Assembly: GCA_020698575.1 (NCBI GenBank)
Contig: CM036242.1
Span: forward strand, 22,134,124 to 22,198,123
Length of the DNA: 64,000 nt
Direction of reading: 5' to 3'
DNA from: Bostrychus sinensis
Lineage: Eukaryota; Chordata; Actinopteri; Gobiiformes; Eleotridae
The position numbers and the translations under genes were made by a program. Shown here one piece after another: positions 1 through 13,103 of this stretch. Numbering within the stretch: position 1 is the first letter of the stretch; every line of letters starts with the position of its first letter. Under the pieces are notes generated by a model. The model searched no databases and was not told the DNA's origin. It saw only the letters and a program-made list of their open reading frames with translations.

Positions 1-2093
1 AGTTTGGGCTCTGCAACCCAACTCCTTGAGAGGGGCTGGACTCTCTTCTACTCTGACGTTGCCCGCGGTGAGAGGCAGTGGGCTGGTGTGGGCTTGCTCA
101 TAGCTCCCCAGCTCCGCCGCCATGTGTTGGAGTTTTCCCCGGTGAATGAGAGGGTCGTGTCCCTATGCCTTCGGGTTGGGGACAGGTCTCTCACTGTTGT
201 TTCGGCTTACGGGCAGAACAGCAGCGTAGAGTACCCAGCCTTCTTGGAGTCCTTGGGAGGGGAGCACTTTCCAGCACCCCTCAGTCATTCTACTGGGGGA
301 CTTCAAAGCTCACGTGGGCAGCGACAGTGATACCTGGAGGGGCGTGATTGGGAGGAACAGCCTCCCTGATCTGAACCCGAGCGGTGTTTTGTTATTGGAC
401 TTCTGTGCTAGCCACAGATTGTCCATAAGAACACCATGTTCAAGCACAAGGGTGTCCATCAGTGCACGTGGCAACAGGACACCCTAGGCCGGAGGTCGAT
501 GATCGACTTTGTTGTAGTGTCATCTGACCTTCGGTTGTGTGTCTTGGACCCTTGAATGAAGAGAGGGACTGAGCTGTCAACTGATCACCACCTGGTGGTG
601 AGTTGGATCCGCTGGCGGAGGAGGAGGCCGGACAGACTTGGCAGGCCCAAACGTATTGTGAGGGTCTGTTGGGAACGTCTGGCTGAATCCTCTGTCAGAG
701 GGGTCTTCAACTCGGTCAGGGACGGTGCCTCTGGACTGGCAGACCGGAGTGGTGGTCCCTCTGTTCAAGAAGGGGGACCGGAGGGTGTGTTCCAACTACA
801 GGGGGATCACACTTCTCAGCCTCCCCGGGAAAGTCTATTCGAGGGTACTGGAGAGGAGAATTTGGCCGATATTCGAACCTCTGATTCAGGAGGAACAATG
901 CGGTTTTCGTCCCAGTCGTGGAACAGTGGACCAGCTCTACGCCCTCTATCGGGTGCTCGAGGGTTCATGGGAGTTCGCCCTACCGGTCCACATGTGCTTT
1001 GTGTACCTGGAGAAGGCATTCGACCGTGTCCCTCGTAGCATTCTTTGGGGGGTGCTCTGGGAGTATGGGGTCTGAGGTCCTAAGAGCTGTCCGGTCCCTG
1101 TACAACCGGAGCAGGAGTTTGGTCCGCATTGCCGGTTGTAAGTCGGACCTGTTTCCAGTGCATGTTGGACTCCGGCAGGGCTGCCCTTTGTCACCGGTTC
1201 TGTTAATTATTTTTATGGACAGAATTTCTAGGTGCAGCTAAGGGCCAGAGGGAGTCTGGTTTGGGGACCACAGGATTGCATCTCTGCTTTTTGCGGATAA
1301 TGTTGTCCTGTTGGCTTCATCAAACCAGGACCTTCAGTGTGTACTGGGGTGGTTTGCAGCCGAGTGTGAAGTGGCTGGGATGAGAATCAGCACCTCCAAG
1401 TCCGAGGCCATGGTTCTCGAGCGGAAAAGGGTGGCCTGCCCTCTCCAGGTCGGAGAAGAGCTCCTGCCTCAAGTGGAGGAGTTTAAGTATCTCGGGGTCT
1501 TGTTCACGAGTGAGGGAAGGATGGCACATAAGATTGACAGACGGATCGGTGCAGCATCTGCAGTAATGCAGTCATTGTATCGGTCTGTTGTGGTGAAGAA
1601 GGAGCTGAGTTGAAAGGCGAAGCTCTCGATTTATCGGTCAATCTATGTTCCTACTCGCACCTATGGTCATGACCGAAAGGACAAGATCCCGGATACAAGA
1701 GGCCGAAATGAGTTTCTTTCGCAGAGTGGCTGGGCGCACCCTTAGAGATAGGGTGAGGAGCTCGGTTACCCGGGAGGAGCTCGGCGTAGAGCCGCTGCGC
1801 CTCCACATCGAGAGGAGCCAGCTTGGTGGCTTGGGTGGCTTGGGCATCTGTTCTGGATGCCCCTGGGACACCTCCCTGGGGGAGGTGTTCTGGGCATGTC
1901 CCACTGGGAGGAGGCCCCAGGGAAGACCTAGGACACGCTGGAGGGACTACGTTTCTCAGCTGTCCTGGGAACGCCTTGGGGTTCCTCCAGAGGAGCTGGT
2001 GTGAGGGTTGTCTGGGGTGTCCCTGCTTAGACTGCTGTATCCGCAACCCGGCCCCGGATAAAGCGGAAGATGGATGAATAGATGGATGGATGG
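1..2093 (+). mobile_element. Rex3-like (RTE clade) LINE, decayed, cut by left window edge
   Basis: Non-LTR retrotransposon encoding an apurinic-type endonuclease followed by a reverse transcriptase, in broken frames. Endonuclease-like peptide is readable at 4-330, the motif STDHHLVVSWIR at about 574-610, RT block 'CSNYRGITLL' near 790, motif 'VGLRQGCPLSP' near 1163-1195, the FADD-box region near 1290 (reads FADN, so a catalytic Asp is lost) and C-terminal RT/thumb sequence to about 2000. Frameshifts and stops (for example at 553, 1072 and 1612) show it is dead. The 3' end is a short GATG/GGAT tandem tract at about 2066-2093, as known for Rex3. The stretches at about 737-756 and 1176-1196 match, from memory, the two widely used Rex3 PCR primer sites. 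It lies in a smyd3 intron, antisense to that gene. Confidence 0.88.
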
Positions 2094-3059
2094 ACAATAA
2101 CAACAACATCAACAACAATAATAACAATATTAATAATAATACATTTTATTTATAAAACGCTTTTCTTCAAAGACAGTGTACATAGTTACATAAAAAAAAA
2201 GGAAAGCAAACAAACATTCAATATTGACAGTGTTAAACATTAAAAGCAATTTTTAAAAAAAAAGGTGGTAAATAGGCAAACTTTTTCAAGATAACGACTG
2301 AAACAGCGCAATATTGTTAAATGTGTGTGTTTTTTTCCCATTTGTTCACTATATAATTTCAGTCTGCATATTCACAGTCAGTAGTGGTGGTTTGAGTGAC
2401 ATGATAGCAGCTCCCGGAGAGCTCCACCATCATAACGGAGATGTCACGAGTGCACTGGGATTACACCATAGGATCTATGTAGAACAAGACCCAAGGCTGA
2501 AAAATACTAAGCATGGACAAGGTTTTGGGGCTGACATATTATATTAGCACTCTGATGGTTGCCAGGTAACTGCAGCTCCTCCTCCAATATCCAGCTATTT
2601 GAGAAGGACATGCCCATTTTCAGCTATACCTAATCTTTTTTAATTACTTCTCAAACTTAACTTCCGACTTCTTATCCCAACGCTGGCAGAAGTCTCAGAG
2701 GACTGGTGCAACTTCATATTTGTAATACTAAATCTGCAGCCCTGCATGTGCTGCTGCAACACACTGAAATTAAACTGTGATGTTTTAGAAGCCTGCATCA
2801 GCATTGTAAAAAATACAATGAGAAAATAACAATACAGAACTGTCATACATTGTACATTGTTCATGTCTAATTCGCATCCTCAAGCAGCGTTGGCGTAAAC
2901 ATGTCTCAAATATGATGCCGTTTTAGGATAAATTTACATGACACTTATGATTTATTAAAAAAACTAAACATAAGGGTGTTTTATTTTTGTTCTCATTGTA
3001 ACCCACATTGAGTATAAGCTATGCACAACAAGGCCTAAGAGATCTTTGTATTTTTATAC

Positions 3060-3463
3060 AGGGCTGCAGGACAAAATACAAAATACAATACCTGTATTAA
3101 ATATTGTGATAACAATATGATTGCAGATATTTGCATACGCTAAATAAAGTTAGGCCTTTATGAAGAGATACAAGACTCAGTACTCACTGGTTGATGCTGG
3201 AGCTAAATAAACTTACTAAAGACTAAACCAGATCAAAATTAGCACTAAATTAGGACTAAATCATGATCAATTTGAAGTTGGCATACATATACACATACAT
3301 ACATATTTTGACTTAAGGCTTCAGAAATGTTTTTTGAAAATGTAGATTTCTGTCAGATGGATGGCCGCTATATTATTGTGACACATTTTGTTTCTTGCAA
3401 TATGTATATTGAGTTTGCTGTCATCACGAAAATGATACATTTGCCCTATATTGTTCAGCCCTA
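3060..3463. mobile_element. Possible degenerate hAT-type MITE
   Basis: The left end reads cagggctgcagga and the right end tgttcagccctat, which form an imperfect inverted pair of the teleost hAT type TAGGGCTG. The flanking octamers (tttttata and ttctttta) agree at 6 of 8 positions, consistent with a worn 8-bp duplication. The interior is AT-rich and non-coding. An old element is inferred; the match could be partly fortuitous. Confidence 0.35.
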
Positions 3464-3684
3464 TTCTTTTAGGCTTGCATGCTGAATACTATTATACCTA
3501 TTATATCATGAGAGACTGTGACCTCTATACACACACGTGCACGCACACCCAACAACAGAAAATCCCTGAGGTTGTAAAAGTACAATTATCACCCTCTCCA
3601 GGATGACCGCCAGGTTAAAGGCCAAATGCTTCATCCAATTATCTGTGTGTGCTTCCTGTGTGTTTTGTGTCTGTTGCATGTCTA

Positions 3685-3702
3685 ATGTGTGTGTGTGTGT
3701 GT
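3685..3702 (+). repeat. (TG)n microsatellite
   Basis: Uninterrupted TG dinucleotide run of about nine units within a wider TG-rich stretch. Confidence 0.85.
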
Positions 3703-6700
3703 CTGTGTATGAATGTACGTGTAAAAATGGCACATTACAATTTGGCCCTAAACAATGCAGCTATCCCCTTGTGTGTGCTTTTGTCTACTTTGAGCAAAGC
3801 CGGTGTGATGATAATGGTGTTTTTTTTATAGCTCAGATAGTGTTTAGTCAATACTCATCCTAATAATGACACCATCACCATTAATGTGATGTTTAAAAGA
3901 GACAAAGGCTGGATATGTCAAAATTTAAAGGCAAAGGGAATTTCAAATTTCAGATTTCAACTGCAATTGTATTTCACAGTTTAAATAATCATGTCTTAAC
4001 TAAAAATGTGTACTGTGCCAAGGTTTTAGTGAGGTGTGAAAAATACTGAGTACTTTGAGAAGTACAGAATTATTTTTTTCTTATGAAAATTTCACGGAAG
4101 GTCAAAAAGGACAAATGATTAATTTTGGTGTGAATCCAGGGTTTTATGACCTTCTGTACCATTGTGACATATCGACCACACTCCACTCACTAAAAGAAGA
4201 AATTACACATTTTAGCAGATTTTTTATAATTGTGAAATATAAGGGAAAGAGCATTTACCCCTGAACTTGAAGATCTTCGCGTTTGAGCCCAGGTCTGCAG
4301 AGGCTGACAGGACTAGTGCCTTGGCAGAGGTCTACCAGTGCTTCTTCTTTTTCTTTTTTCTTTTTTGTAATTTTGGGTACTTTTGTACATTGATACAGAT
4401 GTATTTATTCACTGCCTTAAAATATGTTTTTTGCACAGTACTGGGGGTTGCCAACTAAAGAAGCTTCCCCACATGCTATGCTAATTAGGCTCAAGTTTAA
4501 GGCACTGAGACGCCTACAGTAGCCACTGATCAGCAGCACATTTCCAACTGCCATCACATTTTTGTCTTTACTGAGAGCTGAGTTTCAATTTCAAGTGAAG
4601 ATTGACTGAACTAATTAATGTGACCTTTATGCTGGTAGATGCTATTATGTATTCTGCCTAAAAATACTAAAAACAGTAGATGCACTACAATCTATAGCTT
4701 GTTGTGTTCTTTGTGTTCATAGTCTGTATATACGCATTTATGCATCTGCCTATGCCCTTCACAGAACAGAGACTCTGAATGTATGTATTTCATTAGCATA
4801 CAGGCTTGTAATCAGAAGATTTCCATAATGGTGAATTGTGGGGAAAAGGATTGTCTTTTCCTCTAAGGGCAACCTAATCAGAAAAGAAGACTAAACAGAA
4901 AATACATTCGCCATAGGTGGATCTCAGTGAGTTCAGCAATGCTTTCAGTGTTACCTTTACATTGCTCATTTTGTACCTGTATGTCTTTGTGTCAGATGTT
5001 TCTTTTGCATATAAAACCATGTATGTAATGCAATTAGATCTGGGTTTGAAATGCCGAAGTTATTTCTTATACTGTAGACATGCGGTAGATCTTTGTGTCA
5101 GTATACTGTAGTGTATGTATAAATACTATAGTGATAAAGGAATGTCTGTACAGTAGAAATTGCTCTCATCCATCTCATGCAGCAAGCATGTACTTGTGCA
5201 CACAAGCACAATAAGATACAAGCAATCCAAGAGGGCAAAGAAATAGCTGCTATTAGGTTAGTTAAAGCAGTGGATCAAGAAGAAACTGAATATAGTTTCA
5301 ATGTTTATAAAATGTAAAAAATTGGTATAATTTGGTAAATTATATGGCATGTTTAATAGATTTTTAAAATGCAAGTGCCATAAAGGCTCTTTTTTTTAGC
5401 TCTGTAAAAAGTGTGTTATCACCAATTGACAAGACCAATTGAAACTGCTCTTTGTTCGACAGACCACTGTGTAACTCAATGACAAGGTAAATCTTGCCAG
5501 AAACTAAAATGTAGACTTCAACTTAAAGACTCCCTATGGATTTGGAACAGCTTTTGTCTCTGTTAGTGGGTTTTCAATGCAAAATAATGCACTGTCCAGA
5601 AACAGCATTTAGAAATGAACATAAGACAGCATAAAAGGTCTTAAAGATGGTGAAAGACAGTGTCATTAAAGCAGTGCAAAACACAAGAGGTATGTAGACT
5701 GAAAATATCAATCTGTAAAACTTCACAATAAACACTGTGCCTTCTCACAACATGTACAACAATAACATCTATTGAACTCAGTTGCTCCAACGTTGTCATT
5801 GTCATTGGCACTTGTCAAAAGTGTATGTGCAGTACTATTATAGTACACATATACACAAAACATGTCTCTGAAGAACATCAAATATCTGGAGACCTTCTGT
5901 GATATTCCACAGCAGTATTTTATGGTGAAAGCCACGCAAAAACAGAACAAGAAAACATTTAAACCCACATAATAGGATATTTGCTTTTTGTTTCACATCA
6001 AACAAAATAACCAAGCACCATATTATTATTCATAATTTACATAACTCTGCCCCATTTATAATTCATGTCATTGCTCAATAATTCACATATTTATTTGTGC
6101 CTATTTATTAAACTACAAAACGCAAATACAACAAATAGCGCTAACTTCGCACTGATTGTTACCCTGAGAGAAGAGACAATCACACACACAACTAAGTACT
6201 TCATTAGAGGAACTTCATGCCTGATATTTTTGTCTCTAGATCCCTGGGGCCACGATACTTGAACTACAGAAGAAAAAGATATAGAAAAAACACATGGGAG
6301 CTAATGAGAGATGACGGAGTGTAAGGATAAATACATGTACTATAAAGGAACAAAGATTTTGACTACAATGTCACATAAATTTGGTGCTGTAATCCTGCAA
6401 CAGAAGGCGAGGTTAAATTTTGTGCCAGTCCTAAGCCCAGATAAACTAAAATGCTAATTACTGCACACTCGAAACCAGCTATGAAATAAAGATGATCATT
6501 CGTTGGGTCACTGTGTAAAGAACAAAATCAGAATACCACATTTTGCAGATTTGATAAAACCAAATTTTAATGTTGTGTTCTGTTTTACATGACATTTTAT
6601 GTAGAGTCCCAACTTTTCTGAAATGGGCTTGAGGATCTAGACAGAGAAGAACAGCTTTTCTTTTTTAAATAGTATTGTCTAGACTGTTAAATTGCAAAGT

Positions 6701-7330
6701 AAGTAGGCCACACTAAAGTCATTGCATGTGATTCAGTTTTTCTCCCCTCATTTATTGGTTGTGAAACAGCTTTTATCAGGTCTTTGCTTCACACTGTGTG
6801 AAGATGAAGATAATCTGCTAATCTGCTCTGTCTGTCCATTCGTCTAATCTCACACTATGACTTTTCCTGTCTTGTAATTGCATGTGTATAATAGTGACTG
6901 CTGACTGACTGCAGCTAAATGCTATTACCATTTACTTTCCTCTTGTATCACCTTTATGACCTTTGCACACTTCCCCATGCAGAAAGAATACAGCTGTGGA
7001 GTTAAATCTACCTCCTGTATTTTACACTGCAACCTAACTTTGATATTGAATTAATATTAATTGCCCCCTCACCAATAAATTTAATCCAGACTGGCTGCAA
7101 AATATCAAGAATACAAGTATCATTGTTGAAAATTTAGTTGACCTCAACTTACAATATTTCAGCTTTTATTTTAACGGAGTAAAATATTTTGAATTGAACT
7201 AAATTGTATATAAATGGCTCTAGTCTAATACTGACTAGTCTATATGGTGCAGCCAAAAAGTTAAATATAAAATTCACTCCCAATAAATACAATAAGTTTG
7301 GCTTTCTCTCGCCATCCAAATACATGCATG

Positions 7331-8099
7331 TAGGGATGCACCGATACCGATACCAGTATCGGGTATCGGTACCGATACCATGTCCAAGTACTCGTACTCG
7401 TATTCATAAAAGTGGGCCGATACCAACAACCGATACCACTTTACAGCGCTGTCACGTGACATTCCCCTCTCAGCTGAGCAGTGATAACCGAGTGGAAGGA
7501 TTTCAAAGTGAACTGTATGGAGATAAAAGCACAGCTGACTCTACATTCTGCTCAACCAGAATTATCCCAAATCATACGTGAGTCCTAAAACTTACGCAGT
7601 TGTACTTTTGTTGTCCTAGTTGTCCCGAAAATGATATAAGCGCGGAGTGTGAAGCAGTTGTCTGATAAAACATAAGAAGTACCGTTGCTAATTGTGTTAG
7701 CTGCTGTGTTAGCTGCTGTATGTCTTGGCGAATCTCCGCTAGTTATGCACAGATGCTCAATCTGTCTTTAAAATGATTTTAGCGACTAAATAGAGGAGAA
7801 TCTAAGCTTTAAAATGAGGTATAACATGTCCATGTTGAGCAAATTTTAGCCATGGTTAGCTGTGTTCAAACTACTCTGTTGTAAAAATAACTTAGCATGG
7901 CAGAGCGGGGATAGACGGCAAAAAGACGACACGGTATGGGATGAATGAGATACAGTAGTGTGACTGTATAAACTATAAAGTTACCCCTATATAAGTACTC
8001 GTATCGGTACTCGTATCGGTACTCGGTATCGGCGAATACTCAAATTGAAGTACTTGTACTCGTATCGGTTTGAAAAAAAGTGGTATCGGTGCATCCCTA
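7331..8099. mobile_element. Non-autonomous hAT transposon (769 bp) with perfect 8-bp TSD
   Basis: The ends are perfect inverted repeats, TAGGGATGCACCGATAC at 7331 and GTATCGGTGCATCCCTA ending at 8099. The octamer CATGCATG occurs at 7323-7330 and again at 8100-8107, an exact 8-bp target duplication typical of hAT. Many subterminal copies of GTATCGG/CCGATAC lie inside both ends (7345-7440 and 7995-8085), a usual arrangement for transposase binding. No transposase is encoded; the 125-aa and 98-aa open frames overlapping the ends are chance readings of the repeat. Confidence 0.92.
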
Positions 8100-8107
8100 C
8101 ATGCATG

Positions 8108-11100
8108 TATAGGTGAAGTGATGAATCTAAATAGCAAATTGCAAAATGAATGTGAGGGTGAATGGGTATCTGTCAGTGTATGTCCCTGAGTGGCAGCCTT
8201 GCAACTAGCTGGCCATTGTTCAGGGAATTTCCCACAATAGTTGACAAGATTGGTTCCAACCACCCACAACTTTTAACAGGAATAACTAGAAGGAAATTAA
8301 TGACTGAGTGAACGATATAACAGACAGGAATCTATCAGTCAATGATTAGACATCATCACAGGATGGACAAATGTAATGTACTAGAAAAGATGAGAAACGT
8401 GAATTAAAAAGAATGGACTTCATGCTGTGGAGTGATGGATTTTAACAGAAACGTACACTCATATGTTTGTGTGTGAAGTCAACAACAGCAGGTGACTGTC
8501 TCGAGGCAAGCGTTTTCCAGCAGCTTCTAACAGCATGATGGGATGCATGGCCATGCACAAAGACACAACAACAAGGGCACTTCCACAAGCTGCTATTGCC
8601 AATATGTGTAAGTGTGCATTCATCCACTTCACAAAACATGCCGATACATCTTCTATCATTACTATCTTATTTCATTATATCTATATTATACAACATTAAG
8701 GTTTCAAATACTGTTGCTCAAAGCTGAACTGTTATGATTTTTTATTTTAAAATAAAAAAAATATATGTAAAGAGTAAAGAGTAAAAAACATATTTCTTTA
8801 TGATTTGGTGCACAGAAGGTAAACTACATGGCTTCTTGAATACCAAAGTGTAGATGTATAGTATAATAAGTTTGAATCTTATGTGCTGTGCTTTTGGACA
8901 AAAATACAGTACATTCTTTCAGGTGTTCAAATTAGGTCCAGTGCATTTATATATGCAATTATTTAGGTATCTTGGGCTTATAAAAATAGGATGTAAGCTG
9001 AACTTTCATTATACATGAATCCAATACAGTGGGTTGGTATATGGGGCCCACGCAGCACATGAGTAACTAGTGACTACTGTCCACTCTGCTGGAAAAGCAT
9101 TTTTTCTGCTCAGTGGAGCTCGAACACACCAGCTGTACATGGCACTGAGGTTATCAGCCCCAGCTAATATTGTCACCAGCAGGAGTACTGGCAACTGTTG
9201 TGTGCCTGAGTAATTAGTAACCATTGGTGACTGTGATTTTGGGCAGAAATATGACAGTTGAAGCAGGACAAGAAAATAGTGTGGAATGTACAGGGAATGG
9301 TTTTGAAAAATTGTGACCATATGTGGAATATGTCAGTGTCATTTGGGAGCATTACTCTGGATGCTAGTGTGTGTGGATGTGACGTATTGATTTGTGGATC
9401 CCCTAAAGGAATAGGATATTAATGGTGACCTCTACGGAGAAAGGGACTGGAGGAGAAAGGAAATAAGTCAGAAAGGGGGAGTCAAAAATACAGTGTTATT
9501 TTACAAAGTTAGCACTTCATTTTAAGGTGGAAATTGACCTATAGAAAGTACAACTCAGTTATTATAGTGGCTGGAGTATGGTCATGGCCAATATAAAAAC
9601 TTTTTTTTCTTTTAATACAATATTCATTTGGTGGCACCTTGAAAGCAAAAAAGCAATATGGTGTCCGACCTGGCATGCCAATTGCATTTTGACTTGCTCT
9701 GCTAATCCAAGAACCTTGTTAATTTGTCAAGATTAATATTTTAGAGTCTTGCCTGCACATAATGTTCTTTCCTATAAATATGAATACAGAAGACTTGCAG
9801 AAAATCACATTCTTGTGAAAATTATTTTCACTCAAAAGATGTTCCTGTCCTGTTCCAACATTTGTTAACAATCAAATTAAGAAAAGACAACTAAATATAA
9901 AAATATCAAGGATATTGCTTGTAGAAAATTTTGTCACTATACTACATGGATAACAACACTTGCAAATTGAGTTAGAGAATAACTAGCGACATATACTTAC
10001 AGGCAATTCAGTGGAAGGAACTAATAAGGAATAGAGGTTTGTGAGAAAAATGGCACCTTTCTCATTTACATTTCATGCATTTTGCAACAGTGCAATTACT
10101 ATGAAGTGTGCTGAATAGACGTTAAGAAGTTGTGAGAAGAGGTTAATTAAAATGGATAGATGGATGTTTTTTCCAAGGAGGGTCAAAATGAAAGGGTAAC
10201 AATATGAAATGTGATTCTAAAAGTGTTGAAGAATGCCACAGATATGCTTTATCTGTAAATCATTAAAATAGTGCGGGAAATAGCTGCCCCTCCCCACTAA
10301 ACTTTAGTCTGTTGGCCTTCATCTATTCATCTTACTTTTCTCTCATCTTCCTCATTCGAACCCTGTCTCTCTCAGATTCCCCATCCCCCTCAGCTCATTG
10401 CCCATTCCTTCAGTGGATGTCTAGCAGCCAACGGTAGCACTGCCAGCTGATGAAAGGGGGTAAGAGGGAGGCAGGGGTGGTGGGAACAAAAAGGGTGTGG
10501 TTAGCAGAGATTGTGAGGTGGAATAAAAGATCAAAAACTTTTAATCTGTGAAATGTCAGCTAACGGAAAAAAAGAGACCACCCACCGAGACAGGAGTAGT
10601 TTCATAGTGCACCACTGAGGAATAGCACAATTAGGTTTTTAATAATGCTGTAAATAATTCTTATAATTAACTGCTCACATCTTTGCTGAATACCTGTGCT
10701 TTGGTACAATTTAATGTTAAAGTTGTAATTTAGGCTTTACTATCAACCTCACATTGATTAGTATACTCTAGGGCTGCACAATATTAGAAAAATTATGCTA
10801 ATATGAAAACTATTTTGAATATTGCAATGACAATATTGACAATATTTGGACATCCTTAAAACTGCACTTTTATTCGTTGTTTTGCGTAATTTTCCTCTAC
10901 AGAGCTCCCCCTACATTTCGAAGTAAAGCACTATCGTAAATACTCAACTCCAGTTGGCTCCTATTGTGACCCTTCGCTCAGGTTTACTTTCGTTTTCTCC
11001 TCCTTGTATCCATAGAAAGTTTTTTTCTGCCATTTAGCCGCTCTGTGCAGAACCCATAAGCGTCCATAGATTCATAACTTTTTTTCCTCCCCCGTTATCT

Positions 11101-13103
11101 TGTTATAACAACTTAATTCTTTCATTTTTCCGAGATAACTTAATTTTCTTGTTATAACAACAAAACAGTTTGTTTTATCTTGGGAAAAGGGCAGAATTCA
11201 GTCGTTAAAACAAGATAACAGGAGGGGAAAAAAAGGTATGAATTGATGGCTGCTTACAGCTTCCGTAGCTCTGCCATGACGAAAAATTAAGAAATAAAGC
11301 CATTGCTAGCTTGTTGTTTTGTTAACTGCAATGTGCCGCTTTCTCACAAGACACGAGATTTCTGTGACACCGGGCCAGAGGCGCTCACTGTTGCAAGTGT
11401 CACTTTAGGCCCAATGTCACTTTAACACAGCAGAAGGAGACGCTGGATGGTTCATTTATCTCACTTATATTTACAACAAGTGATTTAACCATCACAAGGA
11501 CTCTGAAACAGTTTATTTAAGGTGAAAAAAGTTACTGAGTACTCTTCCTTAATTCTCACTCGTATTCCACTAAAATTCCAGCCTTTTAAAACTACTGTTA
11601 CTGGGCTTTCAGTCTGTTCCAAGTCCTTTTAAAGTCCTTACAGTGGACACTGAGCAGTCTTTAAACACAGCATGTGCGTGATGACAAGTTAAGTCGTGAA
11701 GTTAAGTCGACTTGTGCTTATCCAGGGGCATAGCAAGACTTTTTTTTACAGGGGGGGTGGGGGGTGTAGCTGGGTCCAGTCATTTTACTGTGAATTTGAA
11801 TTGTCTTCTGTTTTAACAAAGCCAGTTATTTGGAATCAGAGACCTTTTTAAGGTTTGAGGAAGTTCGGAGCTGAGCCATGATGTCTGCAGCACACAGGAG
11901 AAAAAAAATCAATATAACAGACAATATTTGCTATATCCTGGTGCATTTTAAAAAGTGGTTTAGCTGGCTAAAGAGTGAGTAAAACAATTAGCAGTTTTCT
12001 ATACCCTGTATGTAGTCTGTGGGAGAGCCAGACCATCTGGAAGCATGTTGTTGTTAATTAGTGCAATGTGTTAGATATTTTTGCTTTAACAAACTTAAAA
12101 TAACATACTAACTAACAACGAACAACTTTGTCTACATAACAAGTTTTCATGACAGTCTAAGAGCCTCTCACAGTATGTACATCAGCAGAACTATCTGCTA
12201 AAACCACAGACAGCTGGCACACTGAAATTTAGGCTTTTTTTTTTTTTACTGTATACAATAACACTTGATCTCAAATAATGATGAACTGCAAATCATTTAT
12301 TCATAAAACAAAGGGAAAATAGAACCAACAGAGAGATATGATTTAGATAAGACTGAAAATCTTTCTGTTTAATATCTGACACTGAAGGCTCGTTACAGGT
12401 CTGATCAGCTGCAGCTCCTCTGTGCAGCCCTAATACCTTTCCTTTCAGGGTCTACCACAATAAAGTTGTTTCTGCTGCTGGAAAAGGATGAAGCTTTATT
12501 TTGAAGGGTCACCGAAGGTGGTCGATTGCTGTTAACAAAAAATGTACAGTGCTGCCCCTCCAGCACCAGTTTCTCCTCTGCTCTTCTCCAATCTCTCCTC
12601 TTACTTTTGATCATAAAAATAATAACAAAGTTATAGGAAATAATTATCTCTTTTATAATAGTTTTTGAGTAAAACAGATACTGGACCTAAAAATCTGTTC
12701 GCAGATGAAGCGATAATAAACTGCGCGTCTTGTAATTAACCCTAAATGCTCTTACTAAGTTTAACGGTGCATACCTCTGTGATTCCTGAACCTATCCCAT
12801 TGTTTCTCCAATGTGCACTGTGATACGTGAGGTCTGATGCATGCTCTGGACTGCTTGAACTTGCGCCGTTATTCTTAAATCTCTGGCCTTGACACAGCAT
12901 GTGTCGCTACTAAAAGTGCAGTTTTTTTATCACAGGATTTTCTAACAGGTCTCTAACACATTCATCTGTCCATTCGTTGCAGCTGATTGACACCTTGCAC
13001 TGGGTCCTGGTTCCAAACACTGCAGCGGATTTGGCTGTGGATCTGTGTGTGGAGGACATAGCTTTATTGTTATATGTATACGATTACAATCAGGACTGCA
13101 TAT
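8108..13103. other. smyd3 intron with scattered repeat remnants
   Basis: No exon was recognised. At 10769 a hAT-like left end (TAGGGCTGCACAATATT) begins. At 12421-12432 the complementary sequence TGTGCAGCCCTA occurs, but the flanking octamers do not match, so an intact element is not claimed. A small palindromic MITE sits at 11064-11250. The rest appears to be unique sequence. Confidence 0.55.
11064..11250. repeat. Small palindromic MITE-like repeat
   Basis: The left arm (about 11064-11112, containing cccgttatcttgttataac) is the inverted complement of the right arm (about 11201-11250, containing gttaaaacaagataacagg). Arms are about 50 bp with several mismatches. Internal copies of TTATAACAA and GATAAC extend the symmetry. 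It is non-coding and its superfamily is not identified. Confidence 0.7.

Larger units (their letters stand above)
2094..7330. other. smyd3 intron, mostly unique AT-rich sequence
   Basis: No supportable exon was found on either strand. Open frames here are short and lack family motifs. It contains a (TG)n run at 3685-3702, a possible hAT relic at 3060-3463, and at about 4265-4345 a segment reading 'ccttggcagaggtct', a phrase common in fish interspersed repeats. Nothing else is assignable. Confidence 0.6.

Noticed and set aside
3603..3863. Cys/Val-rich 86-aa frame
   Set aside because: Generated by the TG repeat; no splice context or family signature.
10769..12432. A complete 1.66-kb hAT element between TAGGGCTGCACA and TGTGCAGCCCTA
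   Set aside because: The 12-bp ends match, but the flanking octamers (gtatactc and ataccttt) do not, and the sequence just inside the right end is unlike hAT subterminal sequence. Only a left end is noted.
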